DNA of 64,000 nt from Nannocystis exedens. GTDB lineage: Bacteria > Myxococcota_A > Polyangia > Nannocystales > Nannocystaceae. This document shows, piece by piece, positions 34,455-44,700 of this stretch. The notes below the pieces were generated by a model, which did not search any database, had not been told where the DNA came from, and was given only the letters and a program-made list of their open reading frames with translations. The stretch's first letter is position 1. Each line of letters opens with the position of its first letter. The translations under genes were made by a program, and so were the position numbers. The stretch is taken from the NCBI RefSeq assembly GCF_002343915.1, contig NZ_NETK01000001.1, forward strand, positions 6,710,001 through 6,774,000, written 5' to 3'.

Positions 34455-35369
34455 ATGGACCGATTCGCCGTCATGCAATTGTTCGCGTGGGTCGTCGAGA
34501 CCGGCAGCTTCTCGAAGGCGGCCCAGGCGGCGGGCGTCGGGCAGCCGGCGGTGAGCAAGCAGATCGCGGCGCTCGAGCGGCGCCTGGGCGCCCATCTGCT
34601 GCGCCGGACCACCCGCGGGCTCAGCGTCACCGCGGCCGGGCGCGACTACTACGATTCGGCGGTGCGCCTGCTCGGCGAGCTGCAGGCCGCGGAGTCGCGC
34701 GTGAGCCGTCACCAGAGCGCGCCTGAAGGTTCGGTGCGCGTGGCGATCCCGGCCGGGTTCGGGGCCATGTACGTGGTGCCGCGCCTGCCCGAGTTCTTCG
34801 CCCGCTATCCCGGTGTCGCGCTCGACTTCGCCGTGGCAGAGCGGCACGTCAACCTGGTGGAGGACGGGATCGACGTCGCGATCCAAATCGGGCGCCTCGC
34901 CGATTCGTCGCTGTCGGCGCGCCGGATCGGCAGCATCGAGGCGGTGACGGTGGCCACACCCGGCTACCTCGAGCGCCACGGCGAGCCGAAGCACCCCGAG
35001 GAGCTGGCCCACCATGCGTGTGTCGCCTTCGTGTTCGACGGCAAGCCGCGCCCGTGGGAGTTCCGCCGCGGCGAACGAGCGCTGAGGTTCTTGCCGCGCG
35101 GGCCGATGCGAACCAATGACGCCGAGTACATCCGCGCCGCGGTGCTCGCCGGGCTCGGTCTGGCTCAGACCGCCAGCTGGTTGTTCGCGGCCGAGGTCGC
35201 GTCCGGCGCGGTCGTGCGAGTGCTCGCGGACGACACGCCGGCGTTCTACCCGATCCACGCCGTGGCGGCAGGGGGACGACGCGTGCCTCGCAAGGTCAAG
35301 GTGTTGGTCGACTTCCTGGCGCAGGTGTTCGCCGAGCACCCGAGCTTGCGCCTGCGCGGGCCGGAATAG
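34455..35369 (+). CDS. LysR-family transcriptional regulator
   Basis: A 304-residue DNA-binding regulator. The N-terminal winged helix-turn-helix is FAWVVETGSFSKAAQAAGVGQPAVSKQIAALERRLGAHLL (residues about 9-49, given here only as its landmarks SFSKAAQ and AVSKQI). The substrate-binding domain runs from about residue 90 (GSVRVAIPAGFG) to the end. The family usually controls an adjacent gene and itself in response to a small ligand. The neighbour is the short-chain dehydrogenase 99 bp downstream on the same strand, the most likely target. Confidence 0.93.
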   Translation: MDRFAVMQLFAWVVETGSFSKAAQAAGVGQPAVSKQIAALERRLGAHLLRRTTRGLSVTAAGRDYYDSAVRLLGELQAAESRVSRHQSAPEGSVRVAIPAGFGAMYVVPRLPEFFARYPGVALDFAVAERHVNLVEDGIDVAIQIGRLADSSLSARRIGSIEAVTVATPGYLERHGEPKHPEELAHHACVAFVFDGKPRPWEFRRGERALRFLPRGPMRTNDAEYIRAAVLAGLGLAQTASWLFAAEVASGAVVRVLADDTPAFYPIHAVAAGGRRVPRKVKVLVDFLAQVFAEHPSLRLRGPE

Positions 35370-35468
35370 CTCGTATTCCGCGGCCGGCAGTTCTGCCGCC
35401 GCACCTCGTGGCTCATGTTCCGGGCCGCGCCCGTCACGGGCGCGGCTCGAGACAGGAAAGGATCGGTC

Positions 35469-36218
35469 ATGGGAGAGTTGAGCGGGAAGGTCGCGGTCAT
35501 CACCGGCGGCAGCAGCGGCATCGGCCTGGCGACTGCCAAGAAATTCGTCGACGCGGGCGCGCACGTGTTCATCAGCGGGCGCCGGGGCGACGAGCTCGAC
35601 GCCGCGGTCGCCGCGATCGGCAGGAACGTCACCGCGGTGCGGGGTGATGTCGCCGAACCGGCGGATCTCGATCGGTTGTACGCGAGGGTCGCGGCGGACA
35701 AGGGCGTCGTCCACGTCGTCGTCGCCAACGCCGGGTTCGTCGAGCGCCGCACGCTCGCGGACGCCACGCCGGAGCACTTCGACCGGACCTTCGCCATCAA
35801 CGCGCGCGGGACGTTCTTCACGGTGCAGAAGGCGCTGCCGCTGATGACGCAGGGCGGGTCGATCGTGCTGGTGTCGTCGGCGGCCCACCTCATGGGGCTG
35901 CCCGAGTACGGGACCTACGCGGCGAGCAAGGCGGCGATGCGGTCGTTCGCGCGCACCTGGGCGGCCGAGCTGAAGGACCGCAAGATCCGGGTCAACAACC
36001 TCAGCCCCGGTCCGGTCGACACGCCGATCATCGACGGCCAGTTCTCGAGCAAGGAGCAGGCCGACGCGGCGCGGGCGGCGATGCGGGCGGCCGCGCCGCT
36101 GGGTCGGTTCGCCCGTCCGGAGGAGCTCGCCGCGGCGGTGCTGTTCCTCGCCTCGGACGACAGCAGCTTCAGCACGGGCATCGACCTGGTGGTCGACGGC
36201 GGGCTCTCCCAGGTATGA
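35469..36218 (+). CDS. short-chain dehydrogenase/reductase (SDR)
   Basis: A 249-residue classical SDR oxidoreductase. The Rossmann cofactor motif is TGGSSGIG (13-20), with basic residues in ISGRRGDELD after strand 2 that favour NADP(H). NAG is in VVVANAGFVE. The catalytic set is Ser in IVLVSSAAH and Tyr/Lys in YGTYAASKAA (YxxxK). The C-terminal NNLSPGPVDTPI and VDGG end are typical. Substrate unknown. Good Shine-Dalgarno (aggaaagg) before the ATG at 35469. It is probably controlled by the LysR gene upstream. A CATG array begins four bases after its stop. Confidence 0.93.
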   Translation: MGELSGKVAVITGGSSGIGLATAKKFVDAGAHVFISGRRGDELDAAVAAIGRNVTAVRGDVAEPADLDRLYARVAADKGVVHVVVANAGFVERRTLADATPEHFDRTFAINARGTFFTVQKALPLMTQGGSIVLVSSAAHLMGLPEYGTYAASKAAMRSFARTWAAELKDRKIRVNNLSPGPVDTPIIDGQFSSKEQADAARAAMRAAAPLGRFARPEELAAAVLFLASDDSSFSTGIDLVVDGGLSQV

Positions 36219-36221
36219 CAA

Positions 36222-36277
36222 GATGTCCAGGGAGGCATGTTCATGAAGACATGCCCTCGGGGTCATCTTGATAAAGA
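36222..36277. repeat. phased 14-bp CATG palindrome array (4 units)
   Basis: Units GATGTCC (36222), CATGTTC (36236), CATGCCC (36250) and CATCTTG (36264), all 14 bp apart. They fill the gap between the stop of the SDR gene (36216-36218) and the stop of the convergent hydrolase gene at 36285. Confidence 0.85.
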
Positions 36278-36284
36278 AGGCGGG

Positions 36285-36860
36285 TCACGCGGAGGCGAGG
36301 CGGAGCAGGGCGGCCAGGACGGCCGGCTCCTGGGCGGCGTTGAAGTGGCGGGCGCCCGGGACGACCTCGACCTCGGCGCCGAGCCGACCCCGCCACAGCG
36401 CCGCGTTGGCGTGGTAATCGCGGGTGAACGGGTCGCCGTCGGTCAGGAGGACGGTGAGCCGGGGCACGGCCGCGCGCACCCGCTCGAGGTCGGGGAGGTT
36501 GTCTTGCCAGGGGAGGATCGTCGGCCACGGCTCGTCGACGGTCCACCAGCCGGCGACGGCGAGCATGCCGGCGACCCGGGCGCCCGCGGGCAGGGCGGCG
36601 AGGGCGTGCAGCGCGGCCTGGCAGCCGACGCTGTGGCCGAGGACGAAGGTGTCCTGAAGGACAGCCGGGTCGTCGCCGAGGAGGCGGGCGATCGCCGGCG
36701 GCCAGGTGTCGAGGCGCGGGGTGCCCGGGTTCGGCAGGTCGGCGACGACGACCGGGTCGAGCGGCCGCCCGGGCGCGGCCGCGAGGGCGTCGACCAGCCA
36801 CGGGTAGTAGTCGGAGCGCGGGGTCCCGGCCCAGCGCGGGACGACGAGGAGGCGAGGCAT
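36285..36860 (-). CDS. RBBP9/YdeN-type serine hydrolase
   Basis: A 191-residue single-domain alpha/beta hydrolase. The nucleophile elbow is GHSVGCQA (Ser near 76), the acid is in LLTDGDPFT, and the His in VPGARHFN. The start VVPRWAGTPRSDYYPWL corresponds to the xxPGxxxxxxxxW region of the RBBP9/YdeN family. These small serine hydrolases have poorly defined substrates. It lies 18 bp after the DUF1552 gene on the same strand, so it is the last gene of a three-gene unit with the DUF1592 and DUF1552 genes. Confidence 0.85.
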   Translation of the reverse strand: MPRLLVVPRWAGTPRSDYYPWLVDALAAAPGRPLDPVVVADLPNPGTPRLDTWPPAIARLLGDDPAVLQDTFVLGHSVGCQAALHALAALPAGARVAGMLAVAGWWTVDEPWPTILPWQDNLPDLERVRAAVPRLTVLLTDGDPFTRDYHANAALWRGRLGAEVEVVPGARHFNAAQEPAVLAALLRLASA

Positions 36861-36878
36861 CGCCGCCCAGGATAACCG

Positions 36879-38246
36879 CTACAGCAGCAGGCCGGGGAGC
36901 GGGCCGGAGCCGACGTCGACGTCGTTCTCGCCGTAGTTGTCGATCGAGGTCTGGCCCATCGCGTGGAGGATGCCGACGAGCAGGCGGTGGTGGGCGACGT
37001 CCTGGTGGGTGACGAAGCGGCCCGAGTTTAAAAACGTCTTGCCGCCGACGACGACGAACGGCATCTCGGTGAACTGGTGGGTCTGGCCGTGGCCGACCTC
37101 GGTGCCCCACACGATCATCGTGTTGTCGAGCATGGTGCCGTCGCCCTCGGGGACGGCGGCGAGGGCGTCGGCGAGCTCGCGGATCTTCTCGGCGTAGTAG
37201 CGGCGGATCCCCCGCAGATAGGCCTCGGCCTCGCTGCCCTCGGGCGCGTTGTGGGTGTGCGCGTGGTGGAAGTCGGTCATGGGCGCCGGGATCCACGGGT
37301 ACGTGTTGGCGTCCCACTCGCCGCGCGCGACCTGCAGGGTGACGACGCGGGTGAGGTCGCAGCGCAGCGCGGCGGCGATCAGCTGGATGTGCCGCGACAG
37401 CACCTCGGCGCTCGACTCGTTGGCGACGTGATCGATCGGCTCGCCGAGCGGCGGGACCTCGCACTGGTAGCCGTTGACCAGCGCGGTCTCGATGTCGTCG
37501 AGCGCCGCCAGGTGCGACTCGATCTTCGGCCGCTCGTCGCTGCCGACCTTGAACCGCAGGCCCTCGAGCTCGGCGCGCACGACGTCCATCGAGCTGATCC
37601 GCTTGGCCTTGAGCCGCTCGTAGGCCTCCTTGTCGAGCGCGGCCAGGCCGAACAGCTGGTCGTAGGCGTGCTGCGGGTTCTCGTACAGCTCGGTCGGGGT
37701 GTCGGGCGCGGTGAACGACATGCGGTTGGCGACGTGGACGCCGCCGACCTGGTAGCCGAGGTGCAGCGAGTGCAGCGGGGTGGTGCCGGCGAGGCCCTGG
37801 GCGATGACTTGATCGATCGAGGCGTTGACGTTGCCGCCCCAGCCGAGCGGGTCGTCGGGCGGGGCGCCGCCGTGCTTGTACTTGTCGCCGGGGAGCTGCT
37901 CCGAGCCGGTGAAGAGCAGCGGCATGCCGCGGGTGTGCGGGCCGGCGCCGCCCTGGCCGTTGAGGCGCATGCCCTTGAGCACGATCAGGTTGTCGTGCTG
38001 ATACGGCGCGAGCGGGGCCAGCAGCTCGGGCAGGACGAAGTCGGTCTCGGTGCCGGTCGGGTTCCAGAACTTGTGGAGGGTGCCGTGCGGCGTGTAGACG
38101 AGGATCAGGCGGCGCGGCGCGGGGTCGGTCTCGCCGCGGGCGTCGAGCAGCGGAATGAAGGGGGCGCACGCGGCCCCGAGCCCGAGCGCCTGCAGCAGCT
38201 TGCGACGGCCCCAGCGGCCGCTCTTGCGATGATTCGTTGCGGTCAT
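36879..38246 (-). CDS. DUF1552 protein
   Basis: A 455-residue exported protein with a Tat-like N-terminus (GRRKLLQALGLGAACAPFIP). The body matches the DUF1552 family, with RLILVYTPHGTLHKFWNPTG near the start, LNGQGGAGPHTRGMPLLFTG, and MLDNTMIVWGTEVGHGQTHQ. DUF1552 proteins are nearly always encoded directly after a DUF1592/1588/1585 haem-type protein, as here (14-bp gap). The pair is abundant in myxobacteria and Planctomycetes. Their biochemical role is unknown, perhaps surface carbohydrate or electron-transfer chemistry. Confidence 0.92.
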   Translation of the reverse strand: MTATNHRKSGRWGRRKLLQALGLGAACAPFIPLLDARGETDPAPRRLILVYTPHGTLHKFWNPTGTETDFVLPELLAPLAPYQHDNLIVLKGMRLNGQGGAGPHTRGMPLLFTGSEQLPGDKYKHGGAPPDDPLGWGGNVNASIDQVIAQGLAGTTPLHSLHLGYQVGGVHVANRMSFTAPDTPTELYENPQHAYDQLFGLAALDKEAYERLKAKRISSMDVVRAELEGLRFKVGSDERPKIESHLAALDDIETALVNGYQCEVPPLGEPIDHVANESSAEVLSRHIQLIAAALRCDLTRVVTLQVARGEWDANTYPWIPAPMTDFHHAHTHNAPEGSEAEAYLRGIRRYYAEKIRELADALAAVPEGDGTMLDNTMIVWGTEVGHGQTHQFTEMPFVVVGGKTFLNSGRFVTHQDVAHHRLLVGILHAMGQTSIDNYGENDVDVGSGPLPGLLL

Positions 38247-38260
38247 GGCGGGCGGCTCCT

Positions 38261-39979
38261 TCACTTGGCGGCGAACACCAGGGTGCGGAAGGCGGGGCTC
38301 GTGACGATGTCGCCGAGCAGGGCGCGCATGTCGCCTTCGTGCGCGGCGAAGCGGTCCTGCAGGTCGGCGACCTGGCAGGTGTCGGCGGTGGCGAGGATCC
38401 GCCCGAGCGCGTAGGTGGTCCACTGGAAGGCGACGCAGTCGCGCACGACGGGGTCGTCGGCCAGGAGGTGGGCCAGCTCGACGGGGCCGTCGAAGTCCTT
38501 CTCGGTGATGCCGTAGCCGCGCAGCGTGCCGCTCTCGTCGACCGGCAGGCCGTTCTCGAGCTCGCGCACGACGCCGAACGCGTCGTAGCCCTCGAAGCCG
38601 AAGCCGATGCCGTCGATGAAGGTGTGGCAGCCGGCGCAGCTCGGCTCGCTCGAGTGCTTCTCGAAGCGCTCGCGGGTGGTGGCGTTGGGGTCGGGCGGCG
38701 GCGGGAAGATGTTGTTCGGCGGGGCCGGCAAGAAGGTGCAGAGCAGGCTCTCGAGCACGACGACGCCGCGCAGCACCGGCGACGACTGGCCGGGGTTGGC
38801 GTGGGTGGCGAGCCAGCCGACCTGCGTCAGCAGGCCGGCGCGGCGGGCCGGGTCGAGCTGGACGTAGGCCCCGGGCTCGGCCGGCTGGGCCAGGCCGTAG
38901 AGCGGCAGCAGCTCGTCGGGGACCGGCGAATAAGGGGCGGTGAGCAGGGTCGAGAGGCGGGCGTCGTCGTCGCGGATCACCATCGCCATGAAGTCGGCGG
39001 CCTCGCGCTTCATCGCCTCGCGCAGGTCGTCGCCGAACTCCGGCACCAGCGGGTGCGGCGCCTTCTCGACCCAGTCGAGGTGGTCGAGCTCGAGCCACTG
39101 GACCGCGAACGCCCCGAGGCCGCGCCGCGCTTTCTCGTCGGCGAGCATGCGCTCGAGCTGCGCGAGGAGCTGGGCGTCGTCCTGCAGCTGGCCGGCGTCG
39201 GCGGCGGCCCGCAGGGCGTCGTCGGGCATGCTGTTCCACAGGAAGTAGGACAGCCGCGCGGCCAGCTCGTGGTCGCCGAGCGGGGTCCAGCCGCGCTCGT
39301 CCGGCGCGCCGGTGCCGAGCTCGACCTGGTAGAGGAAGTAGGGCGACTGCAGCATGGTGGCGATCACCTGCCGCACGGCCGTGGCCGGGGTCTCGCCCGC
39401 GAGCGCGCGGGTGAGGTCGTAGACGCCGACGTAGCGGTCGACCTCCTCGGCGGTCAGCGGCTTGCGCAGCGCGCGGGCGCCGAAGTCGCGGATGAAGTCG
39501 CGGACGCAGGCGCCGAGCTCGGGCGCGTCGGGGGCGAGGTTCTGCACGTCGCACGGGACCAGGCCGACGAGGTCGGCGGCGCCGGCGACCTGCTCGGCGA
39601 TGTCGGCCAGCGAGGTGACGCCGATGGTGTCGAGCGGGACGACGACGTTGCTGTCGAAGGTGCCGACCTTGGCGTCGAGGCCGTCGAGCGCGCTCGACGG
39701 GACGTCGGCGACGCCGAGCAGGTCCTGGATCGTGTAGTCGTACTGGGCGCGGGTGAGGCGGCGCAGCGGGGTCGGCGAGAGGTCGATGGTCTGACACTCC
39801 TCCGCCGGCGGGGCCTCGCCGGTGGTCGGCTCGCCGGTGGTCGGCGCCGCGTCGGTGGTGCCGTCGGTCGCCGCGGTGGCGCCGGTGTCGGGCCCGTCGC
39901 TCGTGCTGGCGGCGCCGCTGTAACAGCCGGCCGCGGCCGTGCACAACCACAATGATGCGCTGATCGATCGCCGCTGCAT
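38261..39979 (-). CDS. DUF1592/DUF1588-type cytochrome-like lipoprotein
   Basis: A 572-residue lipoprotein (MQRRSISASLWLCTAAAGC; lipobox AAGC) with a Thr/Gly/Asp linker. Domains follow in the usual planctomycete/myxobacterial order: DUF1587-like RRLTRAQYDYTIQDLLG, DUF1595-like FGARALRKPLTAEEV, DUF1592 ARLSYFLWNSMPDDAL, DUF1588 HANPGQSSPVLRGVVVLESL with SCAGCH (haem-attachment motif, about 448), and DUF1585 at the end. The ATG at 39979 is preceded by ggaggtgagg. An ATG at 40009 would add ten residues. First gene of the unit with the DUF1552 and hydrolase genes. Confidence 0.9.
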   Translation of the reverse strand: MQRRSISASLWLCTAAAGCYSGAASTSDGPDTGATAATDGTTDAAPTTGEPTTGEAPPAEECQTIDLSPTPLRRLTRAQYDYTIQDLLGVADVPSSALDGLDAKVGTFDSNVVVPLDTIGVTSLADIAEQVAGAADLVGLVPCDVQNLAPDAPELGACVRDFIRDFGARALRKPLTAEEVDRYVGVYDLTRALAGETPATAVRQVIATMLQSPYFLYQVELGTGAPDERGWTPLGDHELAARLSYFLWNSMPDDALRAAADAGQLQDDAQLLAQLERMLADEKARRGLGAFAVQWLELDHLDWVEKAPHPLVPEFGDDLREAMKREAADFMAMVIRDDDARLSTLLTAPYSPVPDELLPLYGLAQPAEPGAYVQLDPARRAGLLTQVGWLATHANPGQSSPVLRGVVVLESLLCTFLPAPPNNIFPPPPDPNATTRERFEKHSSEPSCAGCHTFIDGIGFGFEGYDAFGVVRELENGLPVDESGTLRGYGITEKDFDGPVELAHLLADDPVVRDCVAFQWTTYALGRILATADTCQVADLQDRFAAHEGDMRALLGDIVTSPAFRTLVFAAK

Positions 39980-40489
39980 CCTCACCTCCGCGTCCCCTGC
40001 AGCTTTCATGTTTGCGGCGGCGACGAAGATCGTGTCAAGGCCACAGGGGCGCGCGTTCACGGGGCTGTGACGCGGCGAGGGGTCGGATGTCCCGAGGGCC
40101 AGGGACCCCGGCGGTGCGACGCACGCCCCAACGGTCACGACGTCACGCGATCGATCGGCGCGCGGGTGCTCGAGAACGAGGGCGACGATCGGGGCCGTGC
40201 TGTGGCCGACGCGGGCCACACCCTGAGCGCGTGACGAGAGGTGGGGCGGGCCCCGTGTTCGCGAACGCGGGATGGACTCGAGTCGAGCGCGGCGAAAGAA
40301 GGTTCGTCGATCACGGCGCGAGGGAGATCGGCTGCGCGTCGCGGCCGACGGCGACCGCGGCGCAGGCGACGGCGTCGCGCGGCCCTCGAGGTGCGCGCGA
40401 AGCGAGCCCGCAGCGGCCGGGGCGGTACGTGCAGTCGCGGGGGCGGTCCCGGCTTGACCGCGGCGGCGCCGCGGGACAGTGTGTCGGCC
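39980..40489. other. long divergent intergenic region
   Basis: About 510 bp between the divergent DUF1592 and RND adaptor genes. It should hold promoters for both. I find no convincing boxes and no ORF with protein-like composition. The frames open across it are Arg-rich. It contains moderately AT-richer DNA near 40000-40030. Confidence 0.4.
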
Positions 40490-41722
40490 GTGCCGCTCGC
40501 CCCCGCGCGCGTCGTCCTGCTCGCAGCCGTGCTGGCGGCCGCGTGTACGAACGCACCGGTCGACGCCGGCAAGGCGGCCGCGGGGCCGCAGCCGCGGGCG
40601 GTCGAGGTGGCGGAGGCTCGGGCGGCGCCCCATCCGCGAATTCTGACGCTCTCGGGCACGCTGGCGGCGCTCGAGAAGGTGCAGGTGGCGGCGCGGGTCG
40701 AGGGGCCGATCACGGAGGTGAAGGTCGACCTCGGCGACCGCGTGACCCGCGAGCAAGAGCTGGCGGCGATCCGGCCGATCGACTACCGCGCGCGGGTGTC
40801 GGAGGTCGAGGCCTCGCTGGCGCAGGCGGAGCTCGACGTGAAGCGGCTCGAGAGCCTCGGCGGGGTGGCGACGCAGGAGGAGCTCGAGAAGGCGCGGACG
40901 CGGCTCGCGGGGGCCCGGGCGCAGCGCTCGCAGGCGTCGCGCCAGCTCGGCGACACGACGGTGCGGGCGCCGTTCGCCGGGGCGATCGCGGCCCGCCACG
41001 TGGCCCCGGGCACCTACGTGAAGCCGGGCACGCCGCTGTTCGACCTGGTCGCCGACGACAAGCTGCGGCTCACGGTCGAGGTGCCCGAGCGCTACGCGGC
41101 GCTGGTCCAGGTCGGCACGCCGGCGACGATCACGCTCAAGGACTCGCTGGTCGGCGAGCCCGGCGAGGCGGGGGCGAAGATCGCCGAGGGCGCCGGCGCG
41201 GTCCAGGCCGCGGTGACCCGGGTGTCGCCGGTGGTGTCGCCGACGACGCGCACGTTCACCGTCGAGGCGGTGTTCTCGCCGGCCGGCAGCGTGCTCCGCC
41301 CCGGCATGTTCACCGTCGCCACGCTGTCGCTCGGCCACGAGGCGGGCAGCGTCCGCGTGCCGCGGGCCGCCGTGTTCCACGTGCTCGGCCGCGACCGGGT
41401 GATGCGCGTCGAGGGCGGGGTGGCGGTCGCCCACGACGTCGACCTGATCGCCGAGGACGGCGGCGACGCGATCGTGCTCGGGCTCGAGCCGGGCTCGCAG
41501 GTGATCGTCCGCGGGGCGGCGCTGATCGCCCCGGGCACGCCGGTGGCGCCGAGCGCGGCGAAGGACATGCCCCCGGGGACAGGACCCGAGGGACAGGGCG
41601 CGAAGGGCATGCCCGCCGGGACAGGTGAGAACGGCGCGGAGACGAAGGCCGCGGGGGCCGCGGGGGCGCCTGCGGGAAAGGACATGCCCGGAGGGGCAGG
41701 CGAGAAGGGGAAGGCGCCGTGA
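40490..41722 (+). CDS. RND efflux periplasmic adaptor lipoprotein
   Basis: A 410-residue membrane-fusion protein that links an inner-membrane RND pump to an outer-membrane channel. The signal (VVLLAAVLAAAC) ends in a lipobox. The barrel-sandwich domain has VQVAARVEGPITEVKVDLGD, then a helical hairpin (YRARVSEVEASLAQAELDV to about ARAQRSQASRQLG), TTVRAPFAGAIAARHVAPGTYV and the beta-barrel. The start is one of two GTGs (40481 or 40490). The C-terminal 50 residues (from about 359) are an unusual Gly/Pro/Met-rich tail of repeated DMPPGTG/GMPAGTG words, encoded by a phased repeat array. Overlaps the permease start. Confidence 0.88.
   Translation: MPLAPARVVLLAAVLAAACTNAPVDAGKAAAGPQPRAVEVAEARAAPHPRILTLSGTLAALEKVQVAARVEGPITEVKVDLGDRVTREQELAAIRPIDYRARVSEVEASLAQAELDVKRLESLGGVATQEELEKARTRLAGARAQRSQASRQLGDTTVRAPFAGAIAARHVAPGTYVKPGTPLFDLVADDKLRLTVEVPERYAALVQVGTPATITLKDSLVGEPGEAGAKIAEGAGAVQAAVTRVSPVVSPTTRTFTVEAVFSPAGSVLRPGMFTVATLSLGHEAGSVRVPRAAVFHVLGRDRVMRVEGGVAVAHDVDLIAEDGGDAIVLGLEPGSQVIVRGAALIAPGTPVAPSAAKDMPPGTGPEGQGAKGMPAGTGENGAETKAAGAAGAPAGKDMPGGAGEKGKAP
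41566..41710. repeat. phased 14-bp array inside the RND adaptor gene
   Basis: Units start at 41566, 41580, 41594, 41608 and 41622 (CATGCCC, CAGGACC, CAGGGCG, CATGCCC, CAGGTGA), exactly 14 bp apart. A second pair (41683 CATGCCC and 41697 CAGGCGA) follows after an out-of-phase gap of 61 bp. Together they encode the low-complexity C-terminus of the adaptor. Confidence 0.82.
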
Positions 41723-44700
41723 CGCTGTCGGAGATCTGCGTCCGCCGGCCGGTCTTCACCCTGATGCTGATCCTCGCGTGCGTGACCTTCGGCGTGCTGT
41801 CGTTCCGCACGCTCGGGGTCGACCAGTTCCCGGACGTCGAGATCCCGGTGGTCACGGTGACGACAACCCTGCGCGGGGCCAGCCCGGAGGAGATCGAGAC
41901 CCAGGTCTCGAAGATCGTCGAGGACGCGGTCAGCACCGCCGAGGGCATCGACGAGCTGCGCTCGACGTCGCTCGAGGGCGTGTCGGTGGTCACGATCAAC
42001 TTCCTGCTCGACCGCGACCGCGACCAGGCGACCCAGGACGTGCGCGACAAGGTCGCGGCGGCGATCAAGAACCTGCCCGAAGGGACAGACCCGCCGGTGG
42101 TCACCCGCTTCGACACGACGGCGATCCCGGTGGTCACGCTGGTGGTCTCGTCGGACCGCCGCGACCTGCGCGAGGTCACCGAGCTGGCGCGCAAGCAGGT
42201 GCTGGAGCCGCTGCAGGGGGTCGCCGGGGTCGGGCAGATCCAGCTGGTCGGCGGCCAGCGGCGGGCCTTCAACGTGCTGCTCGACGCCGACGCGCTGGCG
42301 GCTCAGGGGCTGTCGATCCAGCAGGTCCGGCAGGCGATCGAGCAGCAGAACCTCGAGCTGCCGGGCGGGCGGCTCGAGAGCTCGGGGCGCGAGGAGGTGC
42401 TGCGGACGATGGCCCGCGTGCAGGACGCGCGCGAGCTGCGGCGGCTGGTGGTGGCCGAGCGCCAGGGCGCGCCGGTGCTGCTCGGGCAGATCGCCGAGGT
42501 CGAGGACGGCACCGAGGACCCGCGCTCGCTGTCGCGGCTCGACGGCGAGAACGCGGTCGCGCTGGTGGTGCAGAAGCAGGCCGGCACCAACACCGTCGAG
42601 GTGGTCGACTCGATCCTCAAGCGGATCGGCACGCTGCAGCGCAGCCTGCCGGCCGACATCGCGGTCACGCCGATCCGCGACGCCTCCCGCTTCATCCGCC
42701 GGTCGATCCACGAGGTCGAGCTCCACCTGGTCCTCGGCGCCCTGCTCGCCAGCGTGTCGGTGCTGCTGTTCATGGGCTCGATCCGCTCGACCCTGATCGC
42801 GGCGCTGGCGATCCCGTGCTCGATCATCACGACCTTCGCGGTCCTCAGCGCGCTCGACTACACGCTCAACAACTTCACGCTGCTGGCGCTGACGCTGGCG
42901 GTCGGCATCGTCATCGACGACGCGATCGTGGTGCTCGAGAACGTGTACCGCCGAGTCGAGCACGGCGAGCCGCCGCTGCCGGCGGCGATCGCCGGGACGC
43001 GCGAGATCACCCTGGCGGTGTTCGCCACCACGCTGTCGCTGATCGTCATCTTCCTGCCGACGGCGTTCATGGAGGGCCGCGTCGGCCGGTTCTGGCGCAG
43101 CTTCGGCATCACGACGGCGTTCTCGATCGCGGTGTCGCTGTTCGTGTCGCTGACGCTGACGCCGATGCTGTGCTCGCGCCTGCTGAAGCCGCCGAAGCCG
43201 AAGGCGCACGACCGGCCGGGCCTGGTGGCGCGCCTCAACGACGGGCTCGACCGCGGCTACGCGTGGCTGGTCCGCTGGTCGCTGCGGTGGCGCTGGCTGG
43301 TGGTCGCGGCGTCGCTGGCGACGGTGGCGATGGTGGTGCCGCTGGGCCAGCGCATCGGCAAGGACTTCATCCCCAAGGACGACACCAGCGAGTTCATGGT
43401 GGTGCTGACGATGCCCGAGGGGTCGAGCCTCGCCGCGAGCTCGGCGATGGCCGCGCGCATCGAGGGCCACCTCCGCGAGCTCCGCGGGGTCGAGCGGCTG
43501 TTCACGAGCATCGGCGCGGCCCGCGGCGGCGACGACGTCACGGAGGTGCAGATCTACGTGCAGGTCGTCGACATCGAGCAGCGCGACTACCCGCTGGCGG
43601 CGGTGCAGAAGCAGGCCCGCGAGGCGCTGCGCCCGTACCCCGACCTGCGCCCGAGCGTGCAGGACCTCGGCGGCATGGGCGGCGGGGGGCGCAACACGCA
43701 GCTGGCGTTCTCGCTGCGCGGGCCCGACCTCGACCAACTCGGCGAGTACACCGCGACGATCATGGCGAAGATGCGGGAGATCCCCGGCCTCGTCGACATC
43801 GACTCGTCGGCGGCGGTGCGCAAGCCGGAGATCCGGGTCAAGATCGACCGCGACCGCGCGGCCGACCTCGGGGTGCGCGCGGGCGAGATCGCGGCGGCGC
43901 TGCGGACGATGGTCGGCGGCGAGCCGATCTCGAAGATCCGCGAGGGCGCCGAGCAGTACGACCTGTGGCTGCGCCTGCGGCCCGAGGACCGGCGCGACCT
44001 CGACTCGCTGCGCGGCCTGCCGATGCAGGCGCGCGGGGGGCTGATCCGCCTCGAGGCGCTGGCGGAATTCGAGCGCGAGCGCGGGCCGGCGCAGATCGAT
44101 CGGCTGGGGCGGATCCGCCAGGTCGAGATCGGGGCCAACCTCGACGGGCTGCCGCTCGGCGACGCGGTCGACAAGGTCAGGGCGATGGTCGCGGAGCTCG
44201 ACCTGCCGCCCGAGTACGAGGTGGTGTTCAGCGGGCGGGCCAAGATCCTCGGCGACACGATCACGAGCTTCCTCGGCGCGCTCGCGCTGTCGTTCCTGTT
44301 CATGTACATGGTCCTGGCGGCCCAGTTCGAGAGCCTGCTGCACCCGGTGACGATCATGCTGTCGCTGCCGCTGTCGCTGCCGTTCGCGCTGCTGTCGCTG
44401 ATGCTGCTCGGCGACACGCTCAACATCTACTCGACGTTCGGCGTGTTCATGCTGTTCGGGATCATCAAGAAGAACGGCATCCTGCAGGTCGACTACACCA
44501 ACACCCTGCGCGACCGCGGCGAGGCCCGCGACGTGGCGATCGTCGAGGCCAACAAGACCCGCCTGCGGCCGATCTTGATGACGACGATCACGCTGATCGC
44601 CGGCATGATCCCGATCGCGCTCGGCAAGGGCCCCGGCGCGGCCTCGCGGGCGTCGATGGCCAAGGTCATCATCGGCGGGCAGGCGCTGTCGCTGCTGATC

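Noticed and set aside
40010..40489. Small ORFs in the divergent region
   Set aside because: All are Arg/Pro/Ala-rich on both strands, without Shine-Dalgarno or motif.
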